NCBI GenBank assembly: GCA_020631735.1
Contig: CM036188.1
Span: 11,636,214-11,700,213 of the forward strand
Direction: 5' to 3'
Origin: Saccharum officinarum
Lineage: Eukaryota > Streptophyta > Magnoliopsida > Poales > Poaceae
DNA: 64,000 nucleotides
How positions within the stretch are numbered: position 1 is the first letter of the stretch; every line of letters begins with the position of its first letter. Below the pieces are notes generated by a model that saw nothing but the letters and a program-made list of their open reading frames with translations, made no database searches and was not told the DNA's origin. Shown one piece after another: positions 42,982-55,519 of the stretch. The translations under genes were made by a program, and so were the position numbers.

Positions 42982-45330
42982 ATGTCTAATGGGGAAGGAC
43001 CACCTCCCACTTTTGAGGGAGACGATTTTCCATATTGGAAAATTCGTATGGAGGCGTACCTCGAAGCCATAGATGTTGGGTGTCTTAGAGCCGCAACCGA
43101 AGGGCTTCCCCCCATAAGGGATCCCGCTAACCCAAGTGGTGACGAGGAGAAGTACGACCGGTGGAATGCAAAGGCCAAAAATGCACTCTACCGGGGCTTA
43201 GGCAAAGATATCTTCAATCGCGTGCGCAATGCAAAGAACGCTCATGAATTGTGGGAAAATCTTTGTGCTCTCCATGAGGGAACTAAGAGTGAGCGTGAGG
43301 AACGCTATCACATAGCCTTAAAGAAAATTAACTCTTTTGAGATGCTTCCCAAAGAAAGTGCTAATGACATGTACACTCGCTTGAATGTTCTTGTAGAGGA
43401 CCTCAATGCTCTTGGGCTCACCAAAATGAGTCAATCGGATGTTGCAAGGAAGATCTTGAGTGTGCTTCCCGTTGAGAAGTATGGACATATTGTCACCGTG
43501 CTTCACCAAAGTGATCTTTCCACCGCAACACCAACGCAAGTTTTGGGGAAAATCAATGCTCATGAGATGTACATGCATATCACTCCGGAAGAGGGCTCAT
43601 CATCTTCCAAGAAGAAAGACTTAGCCTTCAAAGCTAGTCATGACAAGAAGAAGATGAAAGGCCAAGTCATGATGGTGCAAGAAAGCTCAAGCGATAGTGA
43701 TGTTGATGATGAATCACTTGCACTCATGGTGAGAAAGACCACCAAGATGTTAAAGAAGCTTAACAAGAGTGGCATCAAGTTCGATGGCAAGAAGAAGAAA
43801 TTCTTCACAAGTAGCAAGAGAAAGCCAATCTCGGAGATGGATTGCTACAATTGTGGTGAACTTGGTCATCTAGCTCATCAATGCCCTAGACCACCAAAAG
43901 ACAAGTACAAGAACAAAAACAAGGGCAAGAAAAATGATTCAAGTGATGAAGAAGAAGAGAAGAAAAGGAACAAGCCATACAAGAAGAAGGATGGCAAAAA
44001 GAAGGAGTTCCACAAGAAAAAGAAGGGAGGAAAGGCATACATTGTTGGTGATTGGCTCACCGACATTGAATCATCATGTGAGTCCTCCGAAGATGAAAGC
44101 AATGATGAGAAAGAGAAGGTTGCCGCATTTGTGATGGGGCCATCATCTTCACCAACATCTTCATCACCACCTTCACCACCTCCTTCACCATCATCGTCCA
44201 CTACTCACCTATGCCTTATGGCCAAGGGTGAACGAAAGGTACAAAACCATGATAGTGATGATGATGACGATAGTGATAGTGATGATGAATATGACTCACC
44301 TTCCTATGATGAACTTGTAAAATTGTTAAACAAATACACTAAAATCATAAGAAGAACTAGAAGTGAAAATGATGATCTTCAAAATGAAAATGAATCACTC
44401 TCATCAAAGCTTGAAAATATTCAAAAGACTAGTGGTGAGTTGAGAGTTCAAAATGAAGTGATGTCTTCCACTCTCAAGGAACTCAAAACCTCCTATAAAG
44501 AGCTTAAAGATCAACATGATAAACTTGAGAAGAAGCATGATGAGCTCATCACTAGACACAATTCTCTAAAGGACAAATATACCACATTAAAAATTGATTA
44601 TGATAGTCTTGTGGTTGCTAATGAACTTGCTCTTGAGACACATGATGTTACTAACCATGTTGTTAAGTGTGATATAGCTACATCATGTGATGACTTGATC
44701 ATTGAAAGCATTGAGCGAGGTTCTAGTAGAAAAGGCAAGAGTGTGGTTGAGTCAAGCAACCATGATGATTATGCCAAGATTAAGAGTGAAAATGAGAAGC
44801 TTGCAAGTGAGAACAAGAAACTAAAAGGTTTGATGGCTCTTGAGAAGCAACCAACAAATGAGTCACTCATTGAAGAAAACAAAAAGCTCAAGCAAGAAAA
44901 AGAGCATCTCAAGACCGGCCTAAGCAAGTTCACAAGAGGCCAACATTTGCAAAGTGAGCTCCTCATGAACACCGTAATGAAGATGGATAGAAGTGGTATT
45001 GGGTACTTGGCAAATCAAGAGAAGAAAGCAAAAGCTCAACAACAACAAAGCAAGTCAAAGCCCAAGCCAAAGAGATGTGTTGAGTGTGGTCAAGAAGGTC
45101 ACTTTGCTCATGAATGCAAAACTCCACCACCACAACCCTTGCCCAAGCATGCTAGACCCTTCGCTTTCAATGCTCATTATATGCTAAGAAAAGATTCAAA
45201 TGGAAAGATGAAAGTCATGTTTTTGGGTCCCCCAAACAAGAGTAGGCCAAAGAAAATATGGGTTGCCAAGTCACTAGTGGATAAAGTCAAGGGCCCCTCT
45301 CAAGTTTGGGTCCCTAAACAAAAAGCTTGA
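42982..45330 (+). CDS. gag: E3 gag (second copy)
   Basis: The predicted 782-residue protein is identical to that at 22035-24383, with two CCHC knuckles (near residues 288 and 699) and a central coiled coil. It ends TGA and is followed by the same 17-nt linker to pol. Confidence 0.95.
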   Translation: MSNGEGPPPTFEGDDFPYWKIRMEAYLEAIDVGCLRAATEGLPPIRDPANPSGDEEKYDRWNAKAKNALYRGLGKDIFNRVRNAKNAHELWENLCALHEGTKSEREERYHIALKKINSFEMLPKESANDMYTRLNVLVEDLNALGLTKMSQSDVARKILSVLPVEKYGHIVTVLHQSDLSTATPTQVLGKINAHEMYMHITPEEGSSSSKKKDLAFKASHDKKKMKGQVMMVQESSSDSDVDDESLALMVRKTTKMLKKLNKSGIKFDGKKKKFFTSSKRKPISEMDCYNCGELGHLAHQCPRPPKDKYKNKNKGKKNDSSDEEEEKKRNKPYKKKDGKKKEFHKKKKGGKAYIVGDWLTDIESSCESSEDESNDEKEKVAAFVMGPSSSPTSSSPPSPPPSPSSSTTHLCLMAKGERKVQNHDSDDDDDSDSDDEYDSPSYDELVKLLNKYTKIIRRTRSENDDLQNENESLSSKLENIQKTSGELRVQNEVMSSTLKELKTSYKELKDQHDKLEKKHDELITRHNSLKDKYTTLKIDYDSLVVANELALETHDVTNHVVKCDIATSCDDLIIESIERGSSRKGKSVVESSNHDDYAKIKSENEKLASENKKLKGLMALEKQPTNESLIEENKKLKQEKEHLKTGLSKFTRGQHLQSELLMNTVMKMDRSGIGYLANQEKKAKAQQQQSKSKPKPKRCVECGQEGHFAHECKTPPPQPLPKHARPFAFNAHYMLRKDSNGKMKVMFLGPPNKSRPKKIWVAKSLVDKVKGPSQVWVPKQKA

Positions 45331-45344
45331 TCTCTTGTGTGTAG

Positions 45345-48300
45345 GTGAACTACAAGACCGGTGGAACTCATTGGGTTATTGATAGTGGTTGCACTCAACA
45401 TATGACCGGTGATCCTCGTATGTTCACTACCATTGAAGAGAATAGTATATGTCAAGAGAAGATCACATTTGGGGATAATTCAAAGAGCAAAGTCAAGGGC
45501 ATAGGCAAGATTGCAATATCACATGATCACTCACTCTCAAATGTGCTTTATGTTGCTTCATTGAGTTTCAACTTGTTGTCCGTTGGGCAACTTTGTGACC
45601 TTGGCTTCCAATGCTTGTTCACACCAAATGAAGTGGAAGTTTCAAAGATAGATGACAAGCAAGTGATATTCAAAGGCTTTAGATACAATAATCTTTATCT
45701 TGTTGACTTCACCTCCGGAGATGCAAATTTGATGACATGTTTGTTCACCAAGACCTCACTTGGTTGGCTTTGGCATAGGAGGCTTGCTCATGTTGGAATG
45801 AACACTCTCAACAAGCTATTGAAGAAAGAACTAGTGAGAGGATTGAAGGATGTGAAGTTTGAAAAGGACAAACCTTGTAGTGCATGTCAAGCGGGCAAAC
45901 AAGTTGCAAACACTCATCCAACCAAAGCTTTCATGTCAACTTCAAGAGTGTTAGAACTTCTACACATGGATTTGTTTGGGCCTACAACATACAAGAGCTT
46001 GGGTGGTAATCTCTATTGTCTTGTGATAGTGGATGACTACTCAAGGTATACATGGACTTTCTTCCTTCATGATAAATCCGAAGTGGCAAATTGCTTCAAG
46101 AAGTTTGCAAAGAGAGCTCAAAATGAATTTGAAGTCAAGATAAAGAAGATTAGAAGTGACAATGGGAAAGAATTTGACAACACCAACATTGAAGCTTATT
46201 GTGATGAAATTGGAATCAAGCATGAGGTTTCTTCAACCTACACTCCTCAACAAAATGGTGTAGTTGAGAGAAAGAACCGAACTTTGATCACCCTTGCAAG
46301 AACAATGCTAGATGAGTACAACACTCCGGAGAAGTTGTGGGCCGAGGCAATCAACACCGCATGCTATGCTTCAAATCGCCTCTTCCTACAAAAGTTTCTT
46401 GGCAAGACCCCCTATGAGTTGCTCAATGGCAAGAAGCCGGACGTTTCCTTCTTCCGGGTGTTTGGTTGCAAATGTTACATCTACAAGAAGCGTCAACACC
46501 TAGGGAAGTTTCAAAGACGTTGTGATATTGGCTTTCTTGTTGGTTACTCATCAAAGTCCAAAGCATATAGAGTATTTAACCATGCCACCGGTTTGGTTGA
46601 AGAAACATATGATGTGGAATTTGATGAATCTAATGGCTCCCAAGGAGCAATTGAGAATTGTGATGATGTAGGTGATGAACCCTTGAGGGAGGCCATGAAG
46701 AACATGCCCGTGGGAGACATCAAGCCAAAAGATGATGATGACGATGTACAAATTGTTGATCCACCATCTTCATCACGTGTGCCTCAAGATGATAACAAGA
46801 ATGAGAGAGTTGAAAATGAAGACACTCATGTCTCTCATGAACAATCCGAGGCACAAGCTCAAGATGTTGATGCTCCTCATCCACCTCCTCAAGTGATTGA
46901 TAAAAGAAATTCACCACTACTTCAAGCACATCCACAAGATCTCATCATAGGGAGTCCTACAAAGGGAGTAATGACTCGATCCCAAAAGCTAGCTTCTTTT
47001 GTTGAACATCACTCTTTTGTCTCTTGTGTTGAACCTAAGAATGTAGAAGAAGCTCTTCAAGATCCGGATTGGGTGATTGCAATGCATGAAGAGTTGAACA
47101 ACTTCACCCGAAATCAAGTATGGACACTTGAAGAGCATCCCAAAGGTGCAAGAGTCATTGGAACCAAGTGGGTGTTCCGAAACAAGCAAGATGACCAAGG
47201 CATAGTGGTGAGGAACAAGGCAAGACTAGTTGCAAAGGGGTTCTCTCAAGTTGAAGGTCTTGATTTTGGAGAAACCTTTGCACCCGTTGCAAGACTTGAA
47301 GCCATTCGTATCCTCCTTGCTTATGCATCACATCATGATATGAAACTATATCAAATGGATGTGAAAAGTGCATTCTTAAATGGCTTTATAAATGAACTAG
47401 TCTATGTTAATCAACCTCCCGGGTTTGAAGACCCTAGATATCCTAATCATGTTTATAGGTTGTCCAAGGCGTTATATGGGCTCAAGCAAGCCCCTAGAGC
47501 GTGGTATGAACGCCTTCGGGACTTCCTCATTGAGAAGGGCTTCACCATTGGGAAGGTCGACACCACACTATTCACCAAGAAGTTTAATGGGGAGATCTTC
47601 ATTTGTCAAGTATATGTTGATGATATTATCTTTGGATCAACAAATGAAGATTATTGCAAAGAATTTGGTGAATTGATGTCAAAGGAATTCGAGATGTCAA
47701 TGATTGGTGAGCTCACATTCTTCCTTGGCTTTCAAGTAAAGCAAATGAGAGAAGGGATTTTCATCTCTCAAGAAAAGTATACCAAGGATCTTCTCAAAAG
47801 ATTCAAGATGGAAGAATGCAAACCAATCAAGACCCCAATGCCATCAAATGGACATCTCGACCTAGATGAGGGAGGTAAACCGGTTGATCAAACTCTCTAC
47901 CGTTCTATGATTGGTAGCTTGTTATACCTTACCGCATCTAGGCCTGATATCATGTTTAGTGTGTGCATGTGTGCTCGCTTTCAAGCATGCCCTAAAGAAC
48001 CTCACCTAAGTGCCGTAAAAAGAATCCTAAGATATCTTAAGCTCACCCCAAGCATTGGTCTTTGGTATCCCAAAGGAGCTAGATTCCAACTAGTTGGCTA
48101 TTCCGATTCGGACTATGCCGGTTGCAAGATTGATAGAAAAAGCACATCCGGAGGGTGCCATTTGCTTGGAAGATCTTTAGTATCTTGGTCATCTAAAAAG
48201 CAAAATAGTGTGGCTTTGTCCACCGCCGAGGCGGAATACATTGCCGCGGGGGCTTGTTGTGCACAAATCCTATATATGAAACAAACCCTCCTAGACTATG

Positions 48301-48569
48301 GAATTGTTCTTGAAAAGGTGCCACTTTTATATGACAACGAAAGTGCCGTTAAAATTGCTAACAATCCGGTACAACACTCACGCACCAAGCACATTGATAT
48401 CCGCCATCACTTTCTAAGAGATCACGTTGCTAAAAATGATATATCACTAGAAGGTGTAAGAAGTGAAAATCAATTAGCGGATATCTTCACCAAACCTTTG
48501 GATGAGGCAACCTTTTGTAGGTTAAGAAGTGAACTCAATGTGCTTGATTCTAGCAACTTTAAAAAATGA
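45345..48569 (+). CDS. pol: E3 Ty1-copia pol polyprotein, intact
   Basis: This 1074-codon open frame begins right after TAG with GTG AAC TAC; there is no ATG. Protease DSG at 13-15. GAG-pre-integrase WLWHRRLAH near 141. Integrase D209, D272, E308 (DD35E spacing). RT YVDD at 757-760. RNase H with SDSDY, TAEAEY and a DN motif in the last 180 residues, and HIDIRHHF near the end. Order PR-INT-RT-RH is Copia, and the closest relative here is E1 pol. Compared with the first copy it has C to Y next to the last RNase H aspartate (48331); the aspartate itself is kept. It makes the enzymes for cDNA synthesis and integration. Confidence 0.96.
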   Translation: MNYKTGGTHWVIDSGCTQHMTGDPRMFTTIEENSICQEKITFGDNSKSKVKGIGKIAISHDHSLSNVLYVASLSFNLLSVGQLCDLGFQCLFTPNEVEVSKIDDKQVIFKGFRYNNLYLVDFTSGDANLMTCLFTKTSLGWLWHRRLAHVGMNTLNKLLKKELVRGLKDVKFEKDKPCSACQAGKQVANTHPTKAFMSTSRVLELLHMDLFGPTTYKSLGGNLYCLVIVDDYSRYTWTFFLHDKSEVANCFKKFAKRAQNEFEVKIKKIRSDNGKEFDNTNIEAYCDEIGIKHEVSSTYTPQQNGVVERKNRTLITLARTMLDEYNTPEKLWAEAINTACYASNRLFLQKFLGKTPYELLNGKKPDVSFFRVFGCKCYIYKKRQHLGKFQRRCDIGFLVGYSSKSKAYRVFNHATGLVEETYDVEFDESNGSQGAIENCDDVGDEPLREAMKNMPVGDIKPKDDDDDVQIVDPPSSSRVPQDDNKNERVENEDTHVSHEQSEAQAQDVDAPHPPPQVIDKRNSPLLQAHPQDLIIGSPTKGVMTRSQKLASFVEHHSFVSCVEPKNVEEALQDPDWVIAMHEELNNFTRNQVWTLEEHPKGARVIGTKWVFRNKQDDQGIVVRNKARLVAKGFSQVEGLDFGETFAPVARLEAIRILLAYASHHDMKLYQMDVKSAFLNGFINELVYVNQPPGFEDPRYPNHVYRLSKALYGLKQAPRAWYERLRDFLIEKGFTIGKVDTTLFTKKFNGEIFICQVYVDDIIFGSTNEDYCKEFGELMSKEFEMSMIGELTFFLGFQVKQMREGIFISQEKYTKDLLKRFKMEECKPIKTPMPSNGHLDLDEGGKPVDQTLYRSMIGSLLYLTASRPDIMFSVCMCARFQACPKEPHLSAVKRILRYLKLTPSIGLWYPKGARFQLVGYSDSDYAGCKIDRKSTSGGCHLLGRSLVSWSSKKQNSVALSTAEAEYIAAGACCAQILYMKQTLLDYGIVLEKVPLLYDNESAVKIANNPVQHSRTKHIDIRHHFLRDHVAKNDISLEGVRSENQLADIFTKPLDEATFCRLRSELNVLDSSNFKK

Positions 48570-49065
48570 GCGTGTGTTGTCTCCTGCATTGCATTGTATA
48601 ATATGCCATGTTTATTTTATTGCAATGCATTTAGGGCTTGGCCAACACGGTTACGATAACCCTCCTTTGGAGGAGTGAAAAAGCCTAACCGTGGATCAAA
48701 CTTGACAAGCATTCTAGTTTTACCTTCTTGTATTGCATTGCATTTGCATGGTTGTTCGCTTGTCGTTTCTTTTCGGTTAAGCTTTGAGCAACCTCTGTGT
48801 TCGTCCATGGATAGAGAGAGCATTTTGACGCTCCTAAAGGTTCAAAAACTCTATTGCATGGCCATACGTTGCTCCTCGGGTGTTTATTGCCTATTTTATT
48901 AAAAATAATACTAGCCTAAGGCAATCTATTTTAAAATTTTTTTGAGGGTTTGAGTGAGGTCTCTCATTTCATGTTCCAATTGGTGTTTATTTGTGTCTTT
49001 TTGGTTTGGAACCTGATTGGGAGAAGTCGCGTCGAAGTTCGGAACAAAGAAGGGCGAAGAACAGT

Positions 49066-49437
49066 CACCGGACGCTGCACCGGACGCTGCACCGGACGCA
49101 GTAGTGCTTCACCACCGCGTCCGGTCTCGGCGTCCAGCAGCGCGTCCGGTCATCCAGGAGACCATCTCCAGATCCAATGATCGGACGCTACACCGGACGC
49201 GCCTCTGTTTGACCACCGCGTCCGGTCCCGGTTACCACCACCGCGTCCGGTCATTCGCGATGATTTCCCGAACTTCCAACGACCGGACTCAGACCGCGTC
49301 CGGTCAGTCCGCACCGGACGCGTCAGGTCACTCTAGGAGCTTACTGGAGTATGACCGGACGCTGCACCACCGCGTCCGGTCATATCGACCACCGCGTCCG
49401 GTCATCACGTGTCGCGCGGATCTAACTCCTTATAAAA
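49066..49437 (+). promoter_or_regulatory. Internal promoter module upstream of ORF3 (second copy)
   Basis: The palindrome cluster at 49066-49404 is followed by TATAAAA at 49431-49437. One site has changed from CGCTGC to CGCTAC (near 49188), a CpG-neutral difference from the first copy. The GC-rich leader, telomere-like motif (about 49790-49815) and possible intron (49934-50045) follow as in the first copy. Confidence 0.6.
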
Positions 49438-50174
49438 CCGTTTCGTCCCCGACCAATCTTTTTCACCCGCCCGAGCTTCTGCCGCCGCCTTGCCCTATCC
49501 GCCGTTTCGCCGACTCGCCATCACCGCCGGCTCCTCAACTTCTACCCAGCCGCCGACGACCTTCCGTCGAGCACGCGCCGCCCCCTTCCTCGCCCGCACG
49601 CGCTCGTCGCTCGCGCACCGCCGCCCGCTCCCGCGCCGCCCGCAGCTGCGCTGCCACCGACCGCGCCACCACCGCGCCGCCGTCGCCCGACCGCGCCACC
49701 ACCGCCGGTGAACCGCGCCCCTGCGAGCCAGCTTCGTCCCCAACATTGGTACGACTCGTGCTTGCCTCCGATCGTTTTTCATCAATCTGCCCTAACCCTA
49801 ATCCTAACCCTAGGGTTCGTCGGTCGTTCGTTCGTTAACGAGTTTCGTCGCGAGTTGTCTTCTTCGCGAAGAGCTCGTCCGGTGGTTTCGGGAAATCTCG
49901 CAATCTAGGTCACCGTCGTCTCGTCGATCTGAGGTAGCTTCACGTTTCGATTCACTTCGTATCTCACATGCTTGCTATCTCTAGGTTTCCGTACCTTTTA
50001 GTTATATATGTGTTTATAGTAGATCTCTCTATTCCGTCTTTGCAGCGAGTCTGTTGTGTGTCAGGGTGAGATCTGTTTGCTAAATCCGAGGCCAAGCCTG
50101 CGGATACGGATTGAGGCCAAGCCTCTTGAGTGACAGTTCATCATCTTACAGAGGTTCTCAGTCACTGTGTCAGC

Positions 50175-52628
50175 ATGGTGCGTTGCAAGAACGTTGGTGG
50201 TGCTTCTGGTGACGGGAACGACAGTCCTCCTCGTCGGTCTGAGATTGCACGTGGGAAGCGTATCAAGGTCATGGCCAGAAAGAAGAAGAAGACACTTACA
50301 GAGGCAGAGATTGCTCAGGCCGTAGCAGATGCAGCAGAGCAGGCAGAGAGAGGTGGCAGGAGCAGTGGCATACGCATAGGCGAGCGTCGCTTTCATCTTG
50401 AAGGTCGACAGCTCGGCACAGAGGCCACTGAGGGCACTGAGGATACTAGAGCTACAGAGGATATGTCAGTTGATCCTCCCACAGAGACCACAGAGGCTCC
50501 AGAGGCTACAGCAGAGGAGCAGTCAGCTCAGTCTCCAGTACGTCGCCGCTCTACTCGCGCCCGTACTCAGGTGTCTCCTCGGCCAGAGGGTCAGTGACGT
50601 GGAGCACGGCCTCCTCCCAGAGCTAGAGGTTCACCCCCGGTCGAGCACTTTGACTTGAGGGGTGCTTCAGCACGTCAGGTGCAGGGGTTGAGGTTCGTGG
50701 AGGTCAGTCGGTGGTTTCCACCTGTGAGGGATCCCAGAGCTTCAGAAGGGTTCTATACCCCTCTTCAGGAGGATTTCTACAGAGCTCTAGTTGACAGCGG
50801 TATTGCTTTCCGACCACAGAGGGTCTGTCGACTTGAGTCACTAGTCGAGGTTGTGGGAGAGCAGCTACGTCCGCACCTGTCCTTTCTGTCAGGCTTGTCA
50901 GATCTTCTTGGACGGACAGGTGCATACTGCGGCACATGGGTCAGAGAGTTTTATGCTTCACTATGGATTGATCCTGCCCATGATTTCATTCACTTTGCAT
51001 TCCGAGGCCGCGATCACCGCCTATACAGCAGCAGAGTGCGGGAGATTCTCAGACTCCCAGCTTTTGACACAAAGATACATCAGCTGTGTTATGGTCAGAC
51101 TCCTCCTCCGAGACGCCCTCACGGCGGGACAGTGCCACCTACAGACTTGGTTCGACCCTGCTTCCGTGAGCCTTTTGGCCAAGGGTCTCGTCGCACGCCC
51201 GCCAGTTTGACACCACTGGCCAGAGTTTTGGATGCTATAGTCAGACGCACACTTCTTCCCAGACTTGGCTACAGAGAGGGACTGACTCGGATGCAGTTAT
51301 GGGTTGTTCACCACCTCCTCTCACAGACACAATTTGATATATGGGATCTCATACTTAGTGAAATGGAGGACACCATAGCTGAGGGCTTCAAGGGTAACCG
51401 TCAGCTGCCCTATGCACACTGGATCTGCTTCATTATCAGATCATCTATTCAGCTGCCAGCAGAGATCCGAGCTGAGATATCAGATACTACCACTGCTTTT
51501 CCTGAGTATGATATCCGTCAGCTTTGGACGTCAGTCACCAGAGATCAGGCCCCAGTGCCAGGACAGCGTGTGCGACCTGAGGTTCCTGAGACAGCAGCTG
51601 AGCAGGACGCCACAGTTGATGAGCTTGCAGAGGCAGAGCTTGCAGATCTTGACGCTCAGCCTGCTGACCTTCCTGAGGATGGGACATCTGACAGCACTGA
51701 TGAGGACTACCAGCCCATCCCCAGGTACCGGTCTCCTCGGTCCCACGACCACGAGGCCGGTGGCTCTGGTTCAGCCTCCCGCACAGACCCAGCCATGGTG
51801 GCAATTCTTGAGAGGTTGACCCAGGCACAGGAGCAACAGCAACAGCAAATACAGCGACAGGCTCAGGACACAGCTGCAGCACTTGCACAGATTCAGGCTC
51901 GTCAGGACGAGTTTCAGCGACAGCAGCTTGAGATCCAGAGGCAGCAAGTCGAAATGCAGAGATAGCAATATGAGATTCAGCGACAGACTGCAGCTAGTCA
52001 GCAGCAATACTTGGATCTCCTGCGCCACCTAGTCACGGTTGGGGTTCCTCCGCCTACTTCTGTCCTGACTTCTACTTTACCATCTTCTGATCCATCGAGT
52101 CAGGGACAGCCAGGTTTCCAGTTCACATCTCCACAACAGCAGGTTCCCCAGTCTTTTCAGTCCCCGAGTTTCACTCCTATTCACACGGGGTTTACACCAT
52201 CAGACCAGCCTCGCCCTCACCTCCTGACAGGCACACCTTTCGGTGATTTCAGTGCTACCTACAGCGAGTTGACTGGTCAGCCGACGCCCTCGCATACTAC
52301 AGTTGCTACTTCTTCAGGGTTGTCAGCTTCAGAGGCAGCTATCCCTCCAGTAACAGGGACTGGTACTACAGAGACTCTACCTTCGTCAGTTGCCTCCACA
52401 GATCTTCCTGCTTCTGGCTCGCTACAGGCTCAGGTCACTCAGACGGATCCTATCATTACGACAGTACCTGTTCCTGCCTTTCAGACCCAGACAGTTACAC
52501 AGCCACATGCTTCATCAGAGGGTCAGCCAGATAGCTCAGATTCCGAGGGCGATTCTCTACACTTCGTGTTCACTCCACGCACCTCGGCACCCGACACGAC
52601 TCCGTCTGTCCCCCCGTCAGATCCTTAG
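50175..52628 (+). pseudogene. E3 ORF3: 817-residue frame with two in-frame stops
   Basis: One continuous frame from ATG 50175 to TAG at 52626-52628, interrupted by TGA at 50595-50597 (codon 141) and TAG at 51963-51965 (codon 597); both are sense codons in the first copy. Residues 1-60 are basic (ARGKRIKV, RKKKKT), perhaps nuclear-targeting. Residues about 165-340 (EGFYTPLQEDFYRAL, VREFYASLWI, SSRVREILRLPAF) resemble the domain catalogued as 'putative plant transposon protein', found in extra ORFs of plant retroelements. Residues about 545-620 form a Gln-rich coiled coil; the C-terminus is Pro/Ser/Thr-rich. No signal peptide or membrane segment is visible, so I do not call it env. It has its own upstream TATA box. 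Function unknown. Confidence 0.65.
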
Positions 52629-53083
52629 ATTAGCTCTTTTTTTTTGGCGCTTGATGCCAAAGGGGGAGAGAGAGTAGTTTCAGGGGGAGTTTTGAGAGAG
52701 GTTTTCGTTTTTTTATTGTGTGCTACATTCATGCATCATGTTTTCTTTTCAGTCATTGCATTCGTGTGACATGTCGTTGTGAGATAAAACTTTGAGTTTT
52801 AATGTTTCATCCTGTTAGTGTTATCTCTTGTCACCGTTGTTATTTATAGCTCTAAGGTTATGCTTCCGTGCCTTACTCCGATTTTATGAGCTATATCCTT
52901 TTGTGTACTAACGTTTTTTTGTCTTATCCTATGAGTACACTCTTTTGGCTTGGGACACATAAGCAATCCCTTTCACCTCTTAGCTTATTGCTTGTCGCTT
53001 ATGTGAAACATGCATGCTCAAAAACCTCAACTCCATTTTTTTCATATCTGAGTGTTGTCATCAATCACCAAAAAGGGGGAGAT
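52629..53083 (+). other. E3 3' non-coding region with repeated PPTs
   Basis: AAAGGGGGAGAGAGAG (near 52660), TTTCAGGGGGAG (near 52679) and the PPT proper, CAAAAAGGGGGAGAT, at 53069-53083. The inverted-repeat arm GTTGTCATCAATCACC (53054-53069) pairs with GGCAATTGATGACAAC (53115-53130) in the LTR. Confidence 0.8.
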
Positions 53084-54690
53084 TGAAAGCATCTAGGCCC
53101 CGAGGTTTGGTTTCGGCAATTGATGACAACGCCTTGTTACCATGACTAACGTGTGTTTTGCAGAAACTTTGGTAAGTTAGGTCATGGAGGTTTGAACTGC
53201 TTTGGGCACCATGGTATTCATGCCCCTTGATGGAAATCGTTTCGGTTTTCAAAAGAGTGACGTCAAGATTAAGGACGGTTAGTTCCGGATGTCAAGGTGT
53301 TGAGAGACATTTGGAATAGTCGTTAGGATCTTCGTTTTTCTCTTTTGGTCGTACTATGAAAGGGGGCATGAGCGGGTAGCTTGACCTAGGCGAGTCCTAT
53401 GTTTAGGTGTGGTGCACACTTGTTAAACTTGGCGCTAGGCAGCTCTAGAATAGCTCAAAGTTCAGTTGGGAGCAACTTGGTTCAAGTTGTGACGCTTTGC
53501 GGAAAGTTTCGGGTCTTTTTCCAGTGACCGGACGCGGTCCTCGGCATGACCGGACGCGTCCGGTCAGTTCAGTTCCGCGACTGGGGTTTCAGCTCTGAGC
53601 ACCGGACGCGGTCCTCGCGAGGACCGGACGCGGTGGTCAGAAGTCAACACGTGTCACTTTAAGGAAACACCCGATCGGACGCGACCTGGGTGTGATCGGC
53701 GCGTCCGGTCATAGTCCAGTAAGGTCCTGAAACGACCGGACGCGTCCGGTCATCACCCATCGGACGCAGTAGCGCGTCCGGTGCGAGTACAGTAAGCTCC
53801 ACGCACGATCGGACGCGTCCGGTCACCCCTGACCGGTGCGTCCGGTCATCTAGGTGTTTTTCAGTTTTTTGACCGTTACGAGCGACCGGCGCGTCCGGTC
53901 AGTACGACCGGCGCGTCCGGTCAGCTCGAGTTTTGCTGAGTCAGCAGGTAACGGTTCGTTTCGTCTGTGGGGTGTATAAATACATCCCCACCACCTCTTT
54001 TAGAGGTCTCTTGCTCATTTGATCAGCAGATAAACACCTTTGAAGTGCAAGGTAGTGCAAGAGCACTAGTGAGGATAGAGATTTGAGAATCAAAGCTTGA
54101 GAGTTCCTCACTAGCGATTAGAGAGTAACAAGTGTGCATCCACTTTCTCATTTAGGCTCGTAGAGGTCAAGTGAGAGTTCTAGCTTGTTACTCTTGGTGA
54201 TCGCCATCACCTAGACGGCTTGGTGGTGATTGGGAGTTTGGTGTTCATCCGGCGGAGCTTGTGGATGACCCAACTCATCTTGTGAGCGGTTGTGGGTGAT
54301 TCACCGCGACGGAGTGTCGAAGAATCAACCCGTAGAGAGCACTTGATCCTTGCGCGGATCAAGGGGGAGCGACACCCTTGCGCGGGTGCTCCAACGAGGA
54401 CTAGTGGGGAGTGGCGACTCTCCGATACCTCGGAAAAACATCGCCGTGTTCCTTGCCCCTTTACATTCAAGCATTTACTTTCTCGTATTTACTTACTTTG
54501 CTTGTTTACATTCCTAGACTTGCCATGCTAGACTAGGATTGGAAACTAGGGTGCAAAACTTTGTATCGGTAGACTCTCTAGGAACACAAGTAGACACTAG
54601 GGGTGAATTCCAGCTTGTAGGATTTATTCCTTGCTTTTATTTTTAGAAAAGCCCAATTCACCCCCCCTCTTGGGCATCTTGATCCTTTCA
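53084..54690 (+). repeat. E3 3' LTR (second copy)
   Basis: The LTR is 1607 bp. Palindrome cluster 53525-53923; TATA box 53975-53982. Followed by target duplication CCAGC. Confidence 0.95.
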
Positions 54691-54695
54691 CCAGC

Positions 54696-55327
54696 CTTGC
54701 AAACTTACGGAACATGGACAGTACACTGGGCTTAATTAGCCCAGATAGATGGGCCCAGAAGTCATCAGCCCCAAAAGCCTATGAGAGCCCATGGTCGAAT
54801 CGGCACCGGTGGTTTTAGATGCCTCGGCCCACGCTCCCTGTACGCTTGTTTGTATATACGTTCCCGCCCATGCATAATGGCTTAGGGCCCGTTTGAAATC
54901 ATACAAAATTTTCAAGAGACATGCAGAAACAGGGATAATATGGCTTAGGGCCCGTTCGACACCTGTACTAGGCACGGATAATAACTTTTCACGAAAGAGA
55001 CGATGATGATTTGTACGTTGTACCATCCAGCACATCTCAGGTGTGTCAATGTACAACAGCAGGAACAAACGACGCTGATGGCTTCACGGAGGACGAAATG
55101 AAATTTTATTGGCGGTGCTCCATTCATGCATGCATCCAAGGCGCCTGAATGTGAGCTCTGACAGATTTACCACCTGCTTGGGTGTGTGCCTGCGTGTAAT
55201 TGGCGGCAGCCTGGCAGGCCTGGATCAAGCATCATCCTCCATCCATTCCTCCTTACGGCCTTGTTCGGATGCTTATATATTCACCTCCATCTATGTACAC
55301 CCTAACATAAATGGATTGAGATGGATA
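54696..55327. other. Low-copy intergenic DNA (second copy of 33724-34348)
   Basis: No gene seen. It includes GGGCTTAATTAGCCC and two copies of TTAGGGCCCGTT (near 54881 and 54945), and the right member of the old host duplication (about 54955-55225). Confidence 0.55.
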
Positions 55328-55519
55328 TTTTTTAATTAAGGAATAAAACATCCCAGCCTTCACATTCACAAGTGAATGCTTAAAGCTTGATCTTACAAGA
55401 AAGGGACATAGCCCAGAAAACCGCTAAGCGGGCAGTCAATACAGAAACCTGAATCCATAACCAAGAAGACAACCGAACAGCCAAAACACTGAACGCAGAC
55501 CAAAATCAAAAGAAGGACC

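Larger units (their letters stand above)
41322..54690 (+). mobile_element. E3: full-length Sirevirus, second and better copy
   Basis: This 13,369-bp element has target duplication CCAGC (41317-41321 and 54691-54695) and two LTRs of 1607 bp. The PBS is at 42931-42942. Gag and pol are open; ORF3 has two in-frame stops. This copy is the reference for the family in this window. With intact gag and pol and nearly identical LTRs it may be mobilisable (inference). Confidence 0.95.

Noticed and set aside
50175..52628. ORF3 as an envelope gene
   Set aside because: No signal peptide, no transmembrane helix, no cysteine pattern; only the position resembles that of env-like ORFs.
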